Source: Cercis canadensis
Lineage: Eukaryota; Streptophyta; Magnoliopsida; Fabales; Fabaceae
DNA: 64,000 bases
Assembly (NCBI GenBank): GCA_003255065.1
Contig: QAOA01007233.1
Location: 310,001 to 374,000, forward strand
Direction: 5' to 3'
Shown here one piece after another: positions 1 to 14,070 of this stretch. The first letter of the stretch is position 1, and each line of letters starts with the position of its first letter. A program made the position numbers and the translations under genes. The notes under the pieces are model-generated. The model saw only the letters and a program-made list of their open reading frames with translations. It made no database searches and was not told the DNA's origin.

Positions 1-1381
1 GCGATCCACTGTATGGCCAATTTTATTGCAGTGAGTACATCGGGGGCAATCTCTATTTCGAGCTTGCTGATCACCACGTCCTCCCTTACCATCATCTCGA
101 TGGTTCACTTGAGAGGCTAGAATAGTAGAATCAACTGAGCTAGTCGAAACAGAGGTACCTGTAGGTGTGGAAATACGGATTAACTGCTCAAATATCGTGT
201 CCATAGTAGGAACCCCAGGGTTGGCCAGAATTTGATTACGGACCAAATCCAATTCAGAAGGCAGGCCAGCAAGTGCAAGGACCATAAAGAATTTGCCACG
301 ATGTGCCTCTTGTTGAGCGACATCAATTGAGAATGACATCATCTCATTAAATTCCTGTCTCGATCTGTCCCAGATAAGTTTGCATATCCAGATCCTGTTT
401 CTCAAGAGTTTTCATTTGAGAGACAACAATATACAAACGATTTATATCGTTTGAGTAGAGTTTCTTGGTCTTCTGCCAAACCTCATAACAGGTACGATAA
501 GGTCGGTATTGGCCAACAAGAGCATGATCAATAGATTGCCAGAGAACATTACAGAGATAAGCATCAGCTTGCTTCCACTTAGGCTGATCTTTAGTAGGGA
601 TGTCTTTAATTTGTTTTACTAAATGTTCCTCATGGCCCTGACCTAAAAACCACAACTCTACAAAGGCTGACCAAGTCATATAGTTGCCAGAGCCAGTTAA
701 TTTCTCAGCACATATAGTTGGAGTAGAAGAAAAAGTAAGGAATGAATGGTGACCAGAAGTTTCCTTGTCTGAAGAAGCCATTTGGATATGTTACGAACCT
801 TTTACAAAGCAGAACAGACCTGTTAGGATGCTGTCTAGGTCAGAAAACACCAAAGTGAGGGCAGGAAAAGGTCGGAAATACGCCAGAGGAGAGATCTGGA
901 AAGTTTCACGGTGATCGGAGAAGACACGCGCCTCCACGCACGGAAGAAGCTGGCGGCGCGTGGGTGTCATGCGCAGAGACTATAGCGGCTCGTGTAGGCG
1001 CGTGCAGCAGAGGATGGCGACGGGTTTCCGGGGAAAGGCCGGTTGGAGGGTTCTGAGGTTGACTATGGAGGTGGATTTGGGAAAATCGAATCCTAGGGTG
1101 GCGAGAGAGGAGCACAGCCACTAAACCCTAGGGGTAACACTACTGGAAAGGAAAGCACAGCAGGGGAGCACCGCTGGAAAATTGCACAGCGGGAAAAAGA
1201 GGAATTTTCTCACTAAAATTGCTCTGATACCATGTGAGAATAGTGGAAAAGGTTGTGAGACTAGCTTCTCACATATGTTATTTATACTAATTGTACAGCA
1301 ATAACGGGCCTAATCATAAGCTGATTACAAGCCTAAAAATATGCTATAATAACTACAGTATTTACAGCTAATATTCTAACA
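1..1381 (-). mobile_element. Ty1/copia retrotransposon, 5' part
   Basis: Reading leftward on the - strand, the order is a 5' LTR (1233-1381), a primer binding site matching initiator methionine tRNA (gctctgatacca on the + strand, 1221-1232), a leader, a gag-like region beginning near 781, and a CCHC zinc knuckle at the left edge (about 1-45, CTHCNKIGHT). The rest of the element lies outside the window. It sits upstream of an NUA exon, so it is inferred to lie in an NUA intron, antisense to that gene. It is a fossil fragment as seen here, with at least one break. No second LTR is available to date it. Confidence 0.85.
1233..1381 (-). repeat. 5' LTR of the left-edge copia element
   Basis: A 149-base LTR with inverted ends TGTgAGAA / TTCTaACA, directly next to the primer binding site. 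This is short for a copia LTR. Confidence 0.75.
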
Positions 1382-1946
1382 GCCTCTTAGTCATAAATGA
1401 AAATTAGCTATGTAGTGTGCTTTTGAAACTGCAAGTTTTGTGCCTGAACCACTCAATTTCTATGCAAATCAAATGTGTATGCTCTGACACTGGTACTTAA
1501 TGTTTAAGATTAGGTCAATTATATCCATGCCGTATCTCTTTTATTTATTATTATTATTATAATAGATCTCTCTCTGTTATGTCGATACTTAATGTTTTGA
1601 TCATGCGAATGCCTTTTTATTATTCCTCAATTTTCAAGGTTTTGGTTGTAAAAAGAAGTGTAAGGTCAGGTGGAACCGTGCTCTTTGTGTGGGGTTGTGG
1701 TGCTTTTGGTTGTAGAGTAATGAAAGAATTGCAAAGATGTTTACTTTACACCATCTTTGGAATAAATCAGCTTTATTTGCTTATTTGTGAGTGCGTGCTA
1801 ATTGTTTTTCTAGCAGGGTTTCCGTCATGTATTCAAATATTGTTTTATTAAAAAAANAAAAAAAAAAAAAAAAAAAGCCTTTTCTTTTGTACTCGTGGCT
1901 TCTTTCTCTATTTTTCTGATCTTATATTATGTTTTCTATTACTCAG

Positions 1947-4900
1947 GTTATTCTCCAATCCGAGACAATTCAGGAGTTGACAAAAACATCACAAGCACTA
2001 GCATTGCTGCAAGAGGAGGCATCTGAATTGCGGAAACTGTCTGATGCTCAGAAAATTGAAAATGTAAAAATTTTCAGTTCTTGCCATCTTTTATATCTTT
2101 TTCTCTCATCAATATTTTAGTATCCAAGTGCATTTACTGTTCTTATATATTTTTTTGCATTTACTGTTCTTATATATTTTTTTATGTTTAAGCTTAAGTA
2201 CTGATCTGAAGTTTCCCGTAAAATTCTGAGGCTATCAAAGCCACTTTTTTTTAGTCCTACTTCCATTTAAGTTGTCAGTCGCTTATTCTTTCTTTTATAC
2301 TTTGCTTCTCAGCTGTCACACAGTTTCTGAAAAAATGACAAAGCTTAATTCCTTACACATGATTGATTTTTCCATGAAATTTTTTTTCATTGCATTTGTT
2401 ATCAAATCACTATCAACACAGAAATAGTATGACGTTATTAATTAATCTAGTTGTTATCTTCAATTCTAACAAATTGATGATGTGTACAATGGTGGTTGCT
2501 TTATTGCACCATGGTAGTCATCAAGCTTCCTTCTAAAAAAAATCATCAAATCATTAATTTGATTAGCAGTTTAGCACAGCTTAATGGTGGATGATTTTGA
2601 TTTACAACTTAGGTGACACAGTTGACTCAAATAAAAATGTAGGTTTCTAAATTATGTAACCCAAAAGCTTCCAAAAGAAAGGATATACTTGCATATAGTT
2701 GATAGCAATTATAAACCAATAGAATTGAATTCTTAAACCTTTTCTATGTTATTAATAATTGGATTATTTAATTGATTCTTGCTGTAGGACATCTGGTTAT
2801 AAGCATCAATCCTAGAGAAAATGTGGTTTATTTATATGCAAAATTGCATTTGCAGTTATTATTTTCTTCCATCACGTCATGCTTTTTCTTTTTCTCCTTA
2901 ATTTTCCCTTATCAAATTATTCTTTGTTGCAATTCTTTCCTCATGATGCATCAGTTATTATCAATAGCTGTTCAAGTGATGTTTAACTGATTAAAATGCA
3001 GTTAAACTTTTAAGTCTCAAGTTACAATTTCGTAGGTTTCTTTTGTGCTTGACAGAATGAACTAAAGGCTAAGTGGAAAGAGGAGAAGGTAGTGCTAGAG
3101 AAGAATAAAAATGATGCTGAGAAGAAATACGATGAAATCAATGAGCAGGTAGGTCACCGAGTTTACAGAAATGTGCTTAATAATCTATTGATGTTTTAGT
3201 TATTATGTTGTTGACTGTAAATGCTTGTGAAATTAAGTAAGCATGTAGGAAGTGCCGGTAGGAGAAAGCAAATTTTGCGGCCAGCTTTCTTCTTTTAAAA
3301 TTAAAACAAAGGGAGTATGATATAGAGGCGTGAGCTTATAAAAACTCAAGTTGTTTCTAATGGTCTTTAGTCCAGAAAGGAACCTTTTTTTGGTGCAAAA
3401 CTGGTATTTTTCTTATCTACTCAAATATCAGCTTAATTTGCAGAGCCATTTTTTATAAATAATATTAAATATCTAGAAATCACTTCTTATGTGGCAATCT
3501 TTTTATTTTTAATGCAATTGGTGTGACATTGTCAATACGATTGTTATTGTTTTCAAATTTGGCTTTATGTTTCCATTTAATTGCTTATTTTGATTTAAAA
3601 TGTCTGGTCATGTTCATATAGTCCTAGTGTCAATGGACAAGTTTGAAAGCTCTATTGTGGTGTGCTTATCTTATTCAAACTTATTTCTGTTTTCATTGGT
3701 AAAGGTCCTAAATCATATAAACGCTTTCTGGTTTGTCCATATAGTATGTCATGAGGCTGCATGCAGTGTTATATATTGAGGCATTTTCACAAGTCACCCT
3801 TTTGCTTGCTGTAATATTTTTTCTTTTCTTTTATATTACCTTGATATTGTTGTATTTACATAAGCAATGTCATCAACCTTCTTCAGAATAAAATACTACA
3901 TAGCCGCCTTGAGGCTTTGCATATTCAACGGGCTGAGAAGGAGCGTAATTCCGCTGCTTTTTCATCTGGAAATATTGGTGCAAATACATCTGATGATACT
4001 GGCCTTCAAAATGTGATTAATTATCTCCGACGTTCAAAAGAAATTGTAAATATCCTTTTCCTTACTAGTATTTTCTCTTTCTTGTACTGACATGCTCAAT
4101 TCTTGGTTATCTAATACTGATCTCAACTTTCACAGGCAGAAACAGAAATCTCCTTGTTAAGACAGGAAAAGCTGCGATTACAGTCACAGGTAGATTTTTT
4201 TTTATTTTTTGTAGACACTATGGATCTCTTCTTTCCCTCCCTTTTTGAGTAAACATAAGTTAGTATTTGTATCACATTTTCCCCAAGTCCCACCTGTTGT
4301 GTGCAATAATTAATACGACCATCAAGTTCATTTGTTCATGGGAATTGCTTATCTCATTGAATTGTGTGGTGGTGGATCATCTTAATTAGTTTATCTTCTC
4401 AACTTTTGATTTCTGTTATCAATGACATTTCTTCTTGGATCTCTTGTACTGTAGCTTGAGAGTGCTTTCAAGGCATCAGAGTCTGCTCATGTATCTCTAG
4501 AAGCTGAGCGTGCTAATTCAAGATCATTTTTGTTCAGTGAAGAAGAGTTCAAATCATTGCAGCTTCAGGTTGAGAATCTTACTGTTGGGAACTTATTTTC
4601 CTGGTTTTGTATGGCTTTGAATACAATTTCCGTTATGTAATACTTGACATGATTCATGAAAGCATAGTACTTGGTTCTGTTTCAGCTAAAAGTGATGCCC
4701 CTTGAAGTTATATGATGAATCAGACTATGAACTTCCTTTCCTTACAACTTTTTGCAGGTTAGGGAAATGAACTTACTTCGTGAGAGCAACATGCAGCTCA
4801 GGGAAGAAAATAAGCACAATTTTGAGGAGTGCCAGGTACTACAACCATATTAAATGAAGTATTTTGGATTTTATTTTTATGCATATGTCAATTACATGCT

Positions 4901-7900
4901 GCATTTTCTGTCCAGTTGTTTTTATTATTACATTCATAGGAATATTGCTCTTTCTGATGAACTGGCCACAAAATAGTTTGTCTGTCCTCTTAAAATGTAA
5001 TTTGCAACATAGTGTAGCTAATAAATTGTCTTGAATTTATGTTAGAAATTGCGTGAAATAGTGCAAAAGGCAAGTGCTGAGACACAGAATCTGGAGAACC
5101 TTCTGAGAGAGAGAGAAATTGAGCTTGAAGGTCATAAGAATGAAATTGAAGCACTAAAGATGAAAAAGGACCATTTGGATCAGAAGGTTTCTGAGGTATC
5201 ACCTTCTGGAACAGTGAAAATGAAGTTACTAATCTGTTTTACTTTGTGGTCATGTTATACCTACTCTTTGTCCTTTTTTAATTGTTTCCTTTTCAGTTGC
5301 TTGAAAGGTGTAAAAATGTTGATGTTGAAGATTATGATCGAATGAAGATTCTTGTTAGGGACATGCAGGTTGGTTTGTATCTTTTTTAAGTAAAATTCTC
5401 AATCTTTTCATATGATGTGATGTTTGGACTTAGACATTATATCCTTGATAATTAAAGAGCATATTAAAAAAATTATGAAAATCATAAAGGAAAATATAAA
5501 GTAGTGCATCGAGTAAAAATGTAAGTTTGGGCAGAAAAGGGAAATAAAATTTAGTGTTTATTTACATGCCATGTATTTATGTCTAACTAATGTTATTTTT
5601 GTCATTGCTACCTCTAGACAAGTTTGGGTCATTACATTAGAGGTCTTTTATATATTCTTTAGCAGTATTCATACTTGTTTTACTCTTTATTATGTCTACA
5701 TCATTATTCCTTGTACTCGTTTAAATTGGGTCATATTTGGAGGAGGCATCTCCTTTATTTCTTAATATTTATCTTCTTTGTTCTTTAATCTTATCAGGAT
5801 AAACTAAAAGAGAAGGATGCCCGGATAGAGGAAATTAGTAAAATTCTCTCGGAAAAGAAGAATTCAGTTGCACACCTGGAGCAAGATCTTTCACACTGCA
5901 GATCAGAGCTGATAGAGAGAGAGAAGAGAATAAATTACCTATTACAAGTTGAGGTGAGCGGCATATTCTGTGTGATAAGCTTGGACATTTTTCCTTTTCT
6001 TTATAAATATTTGACACACTGGTTCATCGAACAGGCTAACCTAAAGCAGGAAGGAGAGAAGCATAAGCAGGAAGGAGAGAAGCATAGGAAATTGTTCGCT
6101 CAATATAAGGTTTATACATATTCTTATTTTAAAAAATGAATTTATTCCTTACTGTTGACTGTCTAGTCTTTTTTTTCTTTTTTCCTTTTGTTGACTTTTA
6201 GACAGTCTGTTGGTTGGTACTTCCTTACTAATGATATTGTTGGTTTCACATAACTTTTTAGTCATTTGTCTCACCTTGCTTTCCTTTTCCATCCTTACAG
6301 AAGAGGTGTGAAATTTTGGCAAAAGACAAGGATGAGCTAGTAAAAGAGAATCAACAACTCTCTAGGCAGTTAGAAGAAATCAAACAAGGTGGTTCTCTCG
6401 TCCCTCTTCCCTCGCACCCTCATCCCTCGTTCCCTGCCCATCTTCGTAGATGCATAATTGCTGCTGAAGTGTTTTGATTTTGTTTTGGGATTAAATGTCT
6501 TTTAAATTTGGTGTGTACCAGTGAAAAGGTCAACAAGTGATACTACTGGCGAGCAGGCTACAAAGGAGGAGAAGGACACCAGAATACAGGTTCATTTGAA
6601 ATTAAACTTAAGTTGGCATTTAAAAAAAAATCATTTCATTTTGGAGACGGGGAAGGGGGAGTATTCATTTTGATAGTTCCTGTCTATATTATTTTTTATA
6701 TTTCCTGTTTGCCTAGACTCTGGAGAAACATCTGATCGGACTAAGAGATGAACTAAAGAAGGAAAAGGAAGACAATCGTACAGAAAAAGCCAGACGACAG
6801 AAGACTGAAAAGGCAATAAAGGACTCTTACCAGAATGTTGAGCAGGTCATCTTCCCCCTTTCACAGTACTTCTCATATTTTTGGTTAGCTATTTATTTCT
6901 CATAATTTCATAAACAATTTGGATTCTCTACTTCCATATTCATTGAAGAAATGAAAAGTTACACCCTTTCCAGACTTAGACTTTTTGAAGAATAATTTTC
7001 AACTAATGAATATGGTTGAAGTTAAGAGGAGAAAACTGTGAATGTGAGGTAACAAATAATGAAGGAAGTTGACTGGTCACTAGGCAGACGAATGTTGGGT
7101 ATACTCACATGGAGAAGTTGCGAAGTCCTAACAATTTCTGTAGTCCCACGTTCTTTTGGAAAAGAAAACTAGAATTTTAAGGACTGCTGCTACAATTAAT
7201 GTAGGAATAAGAGAGTTTGCCTGACATAAATGTGATGCTTTAAAATGGTTCTTTTCCGGGAAAAAGATAGTTTTCCTGATGTAAATGTGATGCTTAACAG
7301 GGTGAGGGATATCTTGGATTTTAAATGTGATTGGATGTTCAGTTTCATGATCTTTATTAATTATTTATAATCCTTTTTGTTTCTCTAATATTGGTAGATT
7401 ATCTAGTCCTCTGTTTTTTTAGTATGCCCTTTTAATAAATTAAAATTTTAATCCTAATTATTTTTGTTGCATGTTTTGAGTTGATTCTCAGAGCTAATTG
7501 CTATCATGATTATGTTGTTTGGCATTAACTACCCATTTTGATTGGAGAGGTTGTAAATGAGTTTCTTAGGTAATAGTTAATAAGACTGCTCGTGCATATG
7601 GAATTATTATATATCTCTATTTTTGAACTTATATTAGGACCCAAATAGTGTTTGTTTATTTCTGTGTTCTTTTGGGCGTGAGAGAGATACTTGTCACATG
7701 TCTCAATCGCAATTCCTATTTAAGGTGTTTCAATGTGGCATCTTCGGCTTTCTGTATGCAATGCTACATAATTGCATGATTAAAAACATGCAATTTTCTG
7801 TCTTTCCTCTAGTTAAAATGCAACATAATGGATTCTCTTTTTAAATAGACTAGTTCCTTTGCTAATCTACAAGATCTTTTCAAGTGCCATATTTAATATA

Positions 7901-9126
7901 TTTCTTTTTCCTCTCCTTTTTTTTTTTCTCTTTTTTTCTTTTTCCTAATTCAGGAGAAAACGAAGTTTATGCATGAACTTGAGAGGCATAAGGAGGCGCT
8001 CAAACGGTTATCAGATGAGGTTGAAAGGCTTAAGCTTGCCATAGGCAATCTTCCTGAGGTATGATGTTTGATGCTGGTTTTTATAATAAAAGATAACACA
8101 TAAGTTTAGGTACCCCACCTGTCCCTCAACTGAAAAAACAGTGAGTTAAACCTATTCTCTGTTTAATCCTTGATATTCAGTGAAAATAGTGCAAACTAAT
8201 TGGTTGAGTGGGTAAACAATTTTTAACATGCAAGGATTATGTTATTTACATTCAATTTCTCAGCCGTTAACGCTTGATTTTGTCATTTCTTAATTGTTTT
8301 TAAGCAAATCCATTATTGTTCATCTCTGATTCTGAATTTTTAAATTTTGCAAAAAATCTTTCATAGGGAACAAATGTGGTTCAACTTCTTTCTGGGTCCA
8401 ACCTTGATGAGCTTGCTACTCCTTACATATCAGCTGTTGAAAATTTTGAAAGGGAAGCTCATTCGGTTTCCTGTGAGCTTGGAATTCGTGGAAACATTGT
8501 AGATACAACTTCAATTGCAGATGCTTCGGCAGCTGTTACAGGTCTTTTTTCTTCACTTTATTTGCGACTTATCTTTCACCTTTTATAATCATTTACCTTT
8601 GAAGTTAATTTCACACTTCTTTCCAAATTCATTACAGGTCCTCTGGTTCCTGCTCAATCACCCAGCATTATATCGTCTATGGCCCCTGGAGCAAGTAGTT
8701 TACCACCTAAAGCTGCTGAAGAAAGTGAGAAAAGAGTTGCTATACCCAAAGCTAATATTGAAACCCGCAGAACAGGAAGGAAATTGGTCAGGCCTCGTCT
8801 CTTAAAACCTGGGGAGCCACAAAGTGACATGGAGATGTCAGAGGCTGAAGGACCTCAAAGTGGGGGCAAGCATGGGCCTTCTAGTGACACAGAAACTCAA
8901 GGCAATCTTCTATCATCCCAACCATTGGCTCGTAAACGTGTTGCTCCTACCTCCACTTCCGAGTTACGTGAGGAATCAATTGCACCAGGTGAAACCAGCT
9001 CTGATGCAGCTGCACCAATGTTGAAGAAGTCAAAAGGTTCAGATTCCCCGCAAGAGGGTGCTGAAGGACAGCCTGCTGTGACTCCAGAATTTACTGGAAG
9101 TCAACCGGTCACTGAAGAATTGTTTG
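1947..9126 (+). CDS. NUA: Nuclear-pore anchor (NUA, plant TPR), partial, 16 exons
   Basis: NUA/TPR is a long coiled-coil protein of the nuclear pore basket; in Arabidopsis it is involved in mRNA export and SUMO balance. Exons, all GT-AG and phase-consistent: 1947-2063, 3056-3148, 3887-4045, 4136-4189, 4455-4568, 4758-4835, 5046-5195, 5297-5368, 5798-5953, 6035-6109, 6301-6388, 6522-6589, 6717-6845, 7954-8058, 8367-8541, 8638-9126. They give 707 codons of a protein normally near 2,090. Marker strings are STSELREES-type Ser-rich tail residues, NYLRRSKEIAETEISLL and NLLRESNMQLREENKHNFEE. The first fourteen exons encode Lys/Glu-rich coiled coil; the last two encode the low-complexity tail. The N-terminal part lies off the left edge. 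The last exon is cut by the N at 9127, so the acidic C-terminal tail is missing. Introns hold no recognised gene; there is a poly-A run with an N at 1857. Confidence 0.93.
6046..6087 (+). repeat. 21-base in-frame tandem duplication in an NUA exon
   Basis: Units 6046-6066 and 6067-6087 differ only at the last base and repeat the heptad-like string QEGEKHK within the coiled coil. Seven residues equal one coiled-coil heptad, so the register is kept. Confidence 0.85.
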
Positions 9127-9127
9127 N
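9127..9127. other. Assembly discontinuity (single N) inside an NUA exon
   Basis: To the left is open NUA coding sequence; to the right is the RNase H region of a copia element on the other strand. Unlike most other single Ns here, the flanks share no sequence, so this looks like a true gap of unknown size. The C-termini of both NUA and exportin-7 are missing at this point. Confidence 0.8.
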
Positions 9128-12100
9128 TCCCTCCCACAAAGACACAATAGCCAGTAGTGGATCTCCTATCATCCTTGCACCCTGCATAGTCTGCATCAGA
9201 ATAGGCCTCAATCATACCAGAGAAACATTCTACCTTAGTGTGTCCATGATGCCCATAAAATAATCCACGTCTTGGAGCTCCTTTCAAGTAACAAAGAATT
9301 TGTTCTAGGAGCGCCCAATGGTTAACTGTCGGAGAGGACATAAAGCGGCTGACAACACTGACCGAATACGCAATGTCGGGACGAGTCACTGTAAGATAAT
9401 TCAACTTCCCCACAAGTCTCCTATACCTCTCAGGATCATGAAATGGTTCACCATCATCCTTTGCAGGCTGTATGTTAGGAGTCATTGGGGTACTACATGG
9501 CTTAGCCCCTACTTTTCCTGTTTCTTTCAGCAAGTCAAGAACATACTTCCTTTGGGACAAGAAGATCCCTTTCTTGTTTCTCATGACTTCGACCCCTAGA
9601 AAGTATTTCAAAGGTCCCAAATCCTTTGTCTGAAAATGGGAGTGCAAGAAGGTCTTGAGACCAGATATGCCTGAACTATCACTCCCAATGATCACAATAT
9701 CATCAACATATACCGCAAGTAGAATGATGCCACCCTTAGATCGCCTGTAAAACACTGTGTGATCAGACTTGCTTTTCTTCATTCCATATTTCAAAACAAC
9801 TTGACTAAACCTGCCAAACCATGCTCGAGGGCTCTGTTTAAGACCATACAACGACTCCCGAAGCTGACATACTTTCCCATACTCCCCCTGAGCAACAAAC
9901 CCAGGTGGTTGCTCCATATAGACCTCTTCTTGAAGAGTACCATGAAGAAAAGCATTTTTGATATCCAATTGGTGCAGGGACCAATCATGAGTGGCTGCCA
10001 AGGAGATCAACAAACGAACTGAGGTAAGCTTGGCAACAGGAGAAAACGTATCGGAGTAATCAGTACTATAAGTCTGAGCATAGCCTTTTGCAACGAGACG
10101 GGCTTTCAGGCGGACCACAGAACCATCAGGATTGACTTTAACTGTAAATACCCATTTGCACCCAATAGCTTTCTTGCCGATAGGTAAATCCACTAATGTC
10201 CAAGTGCCATTATGATCAAGAGCATTCATCTCTTCGATCATGGCATCACGCCACCCAGGATGGGCCAAAGCTTCACGAACTGTTTTAGGAATGGATACAG
10301 AGTCTAGCTTGGCCAAAAAAGAATAAGAAGGAGAAGACAGGTGATCATAGGAAACAACTGAAGCAATAGGATAAGTACACTGACGTTTACCTTTTCGAAG
10401 AGCAATGGGAAGGTCAGAAGTAGGAGCACTGGAGGTCGGATCTGGCGACGAAGCAGATGGTGAAGGACATGAATCTGAACCTGCATTTGGAGGTTGCCGT
10501 CGAGTGTAAACATGGACAATAGGGGGCCTAGTAGACTCTGGAGGAGGTGCATGAGGATATGTAGGAGGTGCAGGAGTATCTGTAGGAGGTGCAGAACAAG
10601 GAACAGTATAAACCAACAAATCATCATCCTCCCCCTGACTATGGGAAGGGGAGGAATGAGAGAAGAAAGGAATGTCTTCTTGGAAGGTGACATCGGGAGA
10701 GACAAGGTAACGATGAAGAGTGGGAGAGAAACACCGATAACCTTTTTGGAGACGAGAATAACCAAGGAAGACACATTTAAGGGACTTAGGGTCTAACTTA
10801 GTGACTTGGGGCCGGGTATCGCGAACAAAGCAGGTACTGCCAAACATGCGGGGGGCAATAGGGAACACAGGTTTAGATGGAAAAAGAACAGAATAGGGAA
10901 TTGCCCCATTGAGAACCGAAGATGGCATTCGATTAATTAAAAAACAAGCTGTAGAGACAGCATCCGCCCAAAAAGGTTTAGGAACATTCATTTGGAACAA
11001 AAGAGCTCGGGCAACCTCAAGGAGATGCCGATTCTTTCGTTCAGCAACTCCATTCTGAGCGGGTGTGTCAACACAGGAGGACTGATGAAGAATGCCATGC
11101 TGAAGCATATAAGACTGAAAGGAAGCAGATAGGTACTCCTTAGCATTATCACTTCTCAGGGTTTGAACAGAAACATTAAATTGTATTTTTATTTCGGCAC
11201 AGAAGGCACAAAAATATGAAAAGACCTCAGAACGATTTTTCATTAAATATAACCATGTAACACGAGAGTAGTCATCAACAAAGGTAACAAAATACTTAAA
11301 ACCAGTTTTGGATAAAATTGGACAAGGACCCCAAACATCAGAATGGACTAACTCAAATGGAGACGCAGCTCATTTATTGACTCTAGACCCTAAGGGAACA
11401 CGATGATGTTTGGCAAACTGACACGACTCACAATGCAAAGACGATAAATGACAAAACTGAGGATAAAGCTGCTTGAGCGCTTGAAGAGACGGATGACCCA
11501 AACGACAATGCACCTCAAATGGAGACAAGGAACTAGAACACGCTAAAGATCTTGGCACCTGAATATCTAGTACATAGAGGCCTCCGGATTCATGTCCTTT
11601 ACCAATAATCTGTTTCGTCGTAAGATCCTGAAAAAGACAATAATCAGGAAAGAATGAGACACTACAGTTCAAGCTACGAGTGAGTTTACTAACGGAAATC
11701 AGATTAAATGAAAAATTAGGTACACTCAACACTAAGGGCAAAGAAATAGATGGTGTGAGGTTAATAGTGCCAGAACCAAGGACATTAGGGGTAGACCCAT
11801 CAGCTATAGTCACATGAGATGAAGAAGCATGGTTACGGAAAGTTGAGAAAAGGTTAGGATTACCTGTCATGTGGTCTGATGCACCTGAATCAATGACCCA
11901 CTTGGATGACGAAGAGAGAAGACATGTAGGGGATTTACCTGTATCAGTAAAGACAGCAGTCGAAGCAGGAGATTTCAGTGATTCCTGGTACTGAGTAAAC
12001 TGGGCAAAGTCATCGGCAGAGACCGTAACAGTCTTATCAGACGATAAGGCAACATGCGCGCCTGCTGCCTTCCTTGGATGCTTGGTGAGAAGTTTCTTAC

Positions 12101-13680
12101 AAGTGCGTTTTGTATGCCCCAGCTCATGGCAGTAAAAGCACTCGACTTCCCCTGACTGCTGACTCCGACTGTCCATATTCCGGTCACGATGATTCATCCC
12201 CCCTCGAGAGCCACCTCGAGTATTACCCCGAAAATCCCCACGACTAACAAGAGCACTGTTAGTAGCGATGGGCTGAGAAGTCTGCAGGTTCTTTGTGCGA
12301 AGGACTCTAGAAAAAATTTCCTGCAAAGACGAGATTTCAGGGTTCGAGAGAACTTGAGATTTAACAGCCTCAAACTCTGAACGGAGGCCTGCTAGGAAAC
12401 TCATGACTGCCATTTTCTCCCTCTGATCTTGTTGAACTGTGACATCAGGGCTGAATGGGAGAAGCATATTTAGTTCTTCATAGGTTTTCTTGAACTCCAT
12501 AAAGTAAGCAGTAAGAGGCTTATCCTGCTGTTCTCCCCGATAAAAGTTCTTACATAGCTCATACATACAAGATATGTTTCCTCGTCCAGAGTACAAGAAA
12601 TCTAGATATGCCATCAACTCCTTCACAAATTCACAATGATTGATCAGACTAAGTACCTCCGTATCAATAGAATTCCGAATCTGCAAGAATAGTCTTGCAT
12701 CATCCCGCAGCCATGCTTTTTGGGTATCATCCGTAGGAGGATCAGAGGTAAGATGATCGTCCTTCTCAATGCTCCGTAAGTACACCCGAACAGTTTTACT
12801 CCAGTCTAAGTAGTTAGAGCCTTTCAGTTTATGCTCAGTGATTTTTGTCATAACCGGAACTACCTCTGCCATGACTGTAGATTTATTTTCTGTCATAGAT
12901 GAAGCAAGACACAAAGAAACCAAGCAAAAACCACCCAAACAGCCGAAGCAATACAGAAACAGCGGAATTGCAAACCAAACCAGAATGTCAAATCACCACA
13001 ATGGAATATCAAAACCAAACCAGAATATCCCCACAGCCAGCACCAGAATGCTCAAAACAGAATGAGAACAGAAGCCAAATAAACCCAAACAGAATTCCCA
13101 AAAGACAGAATTCCCAAACAGCAAAACAGTGAACAAAATGGGAGAAGAATAGTGACCAAACCAAAGGATGACGCCGGAAACGAGACGAAAAACACCGGAG
13201 ATACACCGGAAATGGGACGAGAACGCCGGCGAGACAGATCGGAGGAGAAGAAGATGCCGCACGCTCCTTCACGCTCCGGCGCGTGGGTCGCAGGGCAGAA
13301 GCGTTGGCCTGCGCGTGGATGTCACACGCGCCGCCGATGGCTGCCGGACTCTCTGGGTCGGCCGGCCGGTGGCTTCTGAACAGTCCGAATGGGGTGGTGA
13401 GGCAAAACAAGCACCGTATATGGGTGCCCTAGACTCACCCTCACAAATTCTCACAAACCCTAATAGAAGCTTGGACAAATTGTACCAAGCTCTGATACCA
13501 TGTTATTTCTGGTAAAAAGTAAGTATTTCATTCATAGGACCATCATATATATACATAGGCTAGCCCCTATAATCAAGCTATCTAATTCCTATAATTACGC
13601 TTCCTATAATTAAGCTATATTACCATATTTACATCCTGTAACAGCTATCTAGAATCTTTCCATATTTACATTCTATAACA
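9128..13680 (-). mobile_element. Ty1/copia retrotransposon, 3' side lost in the gap
   Basis: On the - strand, from right to left: 5' LTR 13501-13680, primer binding site for initiator methionine tRNA (13489-13500), leader, gag with a CCHC knuckle and protease (about 11.4-12.9 kb, CFYCHELGHTKRTC and VIDSGASDHMT), then integrase, reverse transcriptase (YVDD) and RNase H (about 9.1-11.3 kb). Gag and pol are long and open, so the element looks fairly young with few breaks. Its 3' end and 3' LTR are missing because the assembly stops at 9127. It lies inside an exportin-7 intron in the gene's own orientation. Confidence 0.93.
13501..13680 (-). repeat. 5' LTR of the 9-13.7 kb copia element
   Basis: A 180-base LTR with ends TGTTAT / ATAACA, directly after the primer binding site. 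The partner LTR is not in the window. Confidence 0.8.
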
Positions 13681-13806
13681 TGTATTAATGCCTAAGTTGG
13701 CTTTGCTATGTTCCTTCAATCTTGTTTTTCCTATGGAGGATGTCTCATCCTCCTCCTTATTTGAACTTTCTTTTTCCTTCCAATAAAATTTATACTTTTA
13801 TCAAAA
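13681..13806 (+). mobile_element. L1-type LINE 3' tail (fragment)
   Basis: A short T/C-rich 3' UTR-like stretch with a small hairpin at 13735-13753 (GGAGGATGTCTCATCCTCC), then an AATAAA-like string and TTTTATC followed by A's. The same layout ends the better-supported LINE tail at 23.8-24.4 kb. It is truncated on its left, and the copia LTR begins right next to it. Confidence 0.5.
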
Positions 13807-14070
13807 TAGAACAGGTATGCAAAAAGAAAAGTGTGAACCCAAATGTACAAGTATACAAGAAGATCAAAAAATATGCAAAATGACTCAATTTTGATAAATG
13901 TCCTTGTGATGGATTGTGCTGTGTCATGCTCAGTCTCTTATTCACACCCAAGTGAATAGTAAGGGAATTGTGTCTTAGGTTGATATACATAGATACTATC
14001 CCATCTGTTTGTCTTTTGCGACAATTAATAATCCAATAATAAAAGATGAGCAGTTAAAGAGGGAAACTAC

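Noticed and set aside
906-1121. Open frame on the - strand near the left edge
   Set aside because: It lies in the untranslated leader of the copia element between the primer binding site and gag; composition is not that of a gene.
1579-1851. Open frame on the + strand
   Set aside because: It is intron sequence of NUA with no family resemblance and ends in a poly-A run.
13009-13515. Overlapping frames on both strands
   Set aside because: They fall in the leader of the 9-13.7 kb copia element and resemble no protein.
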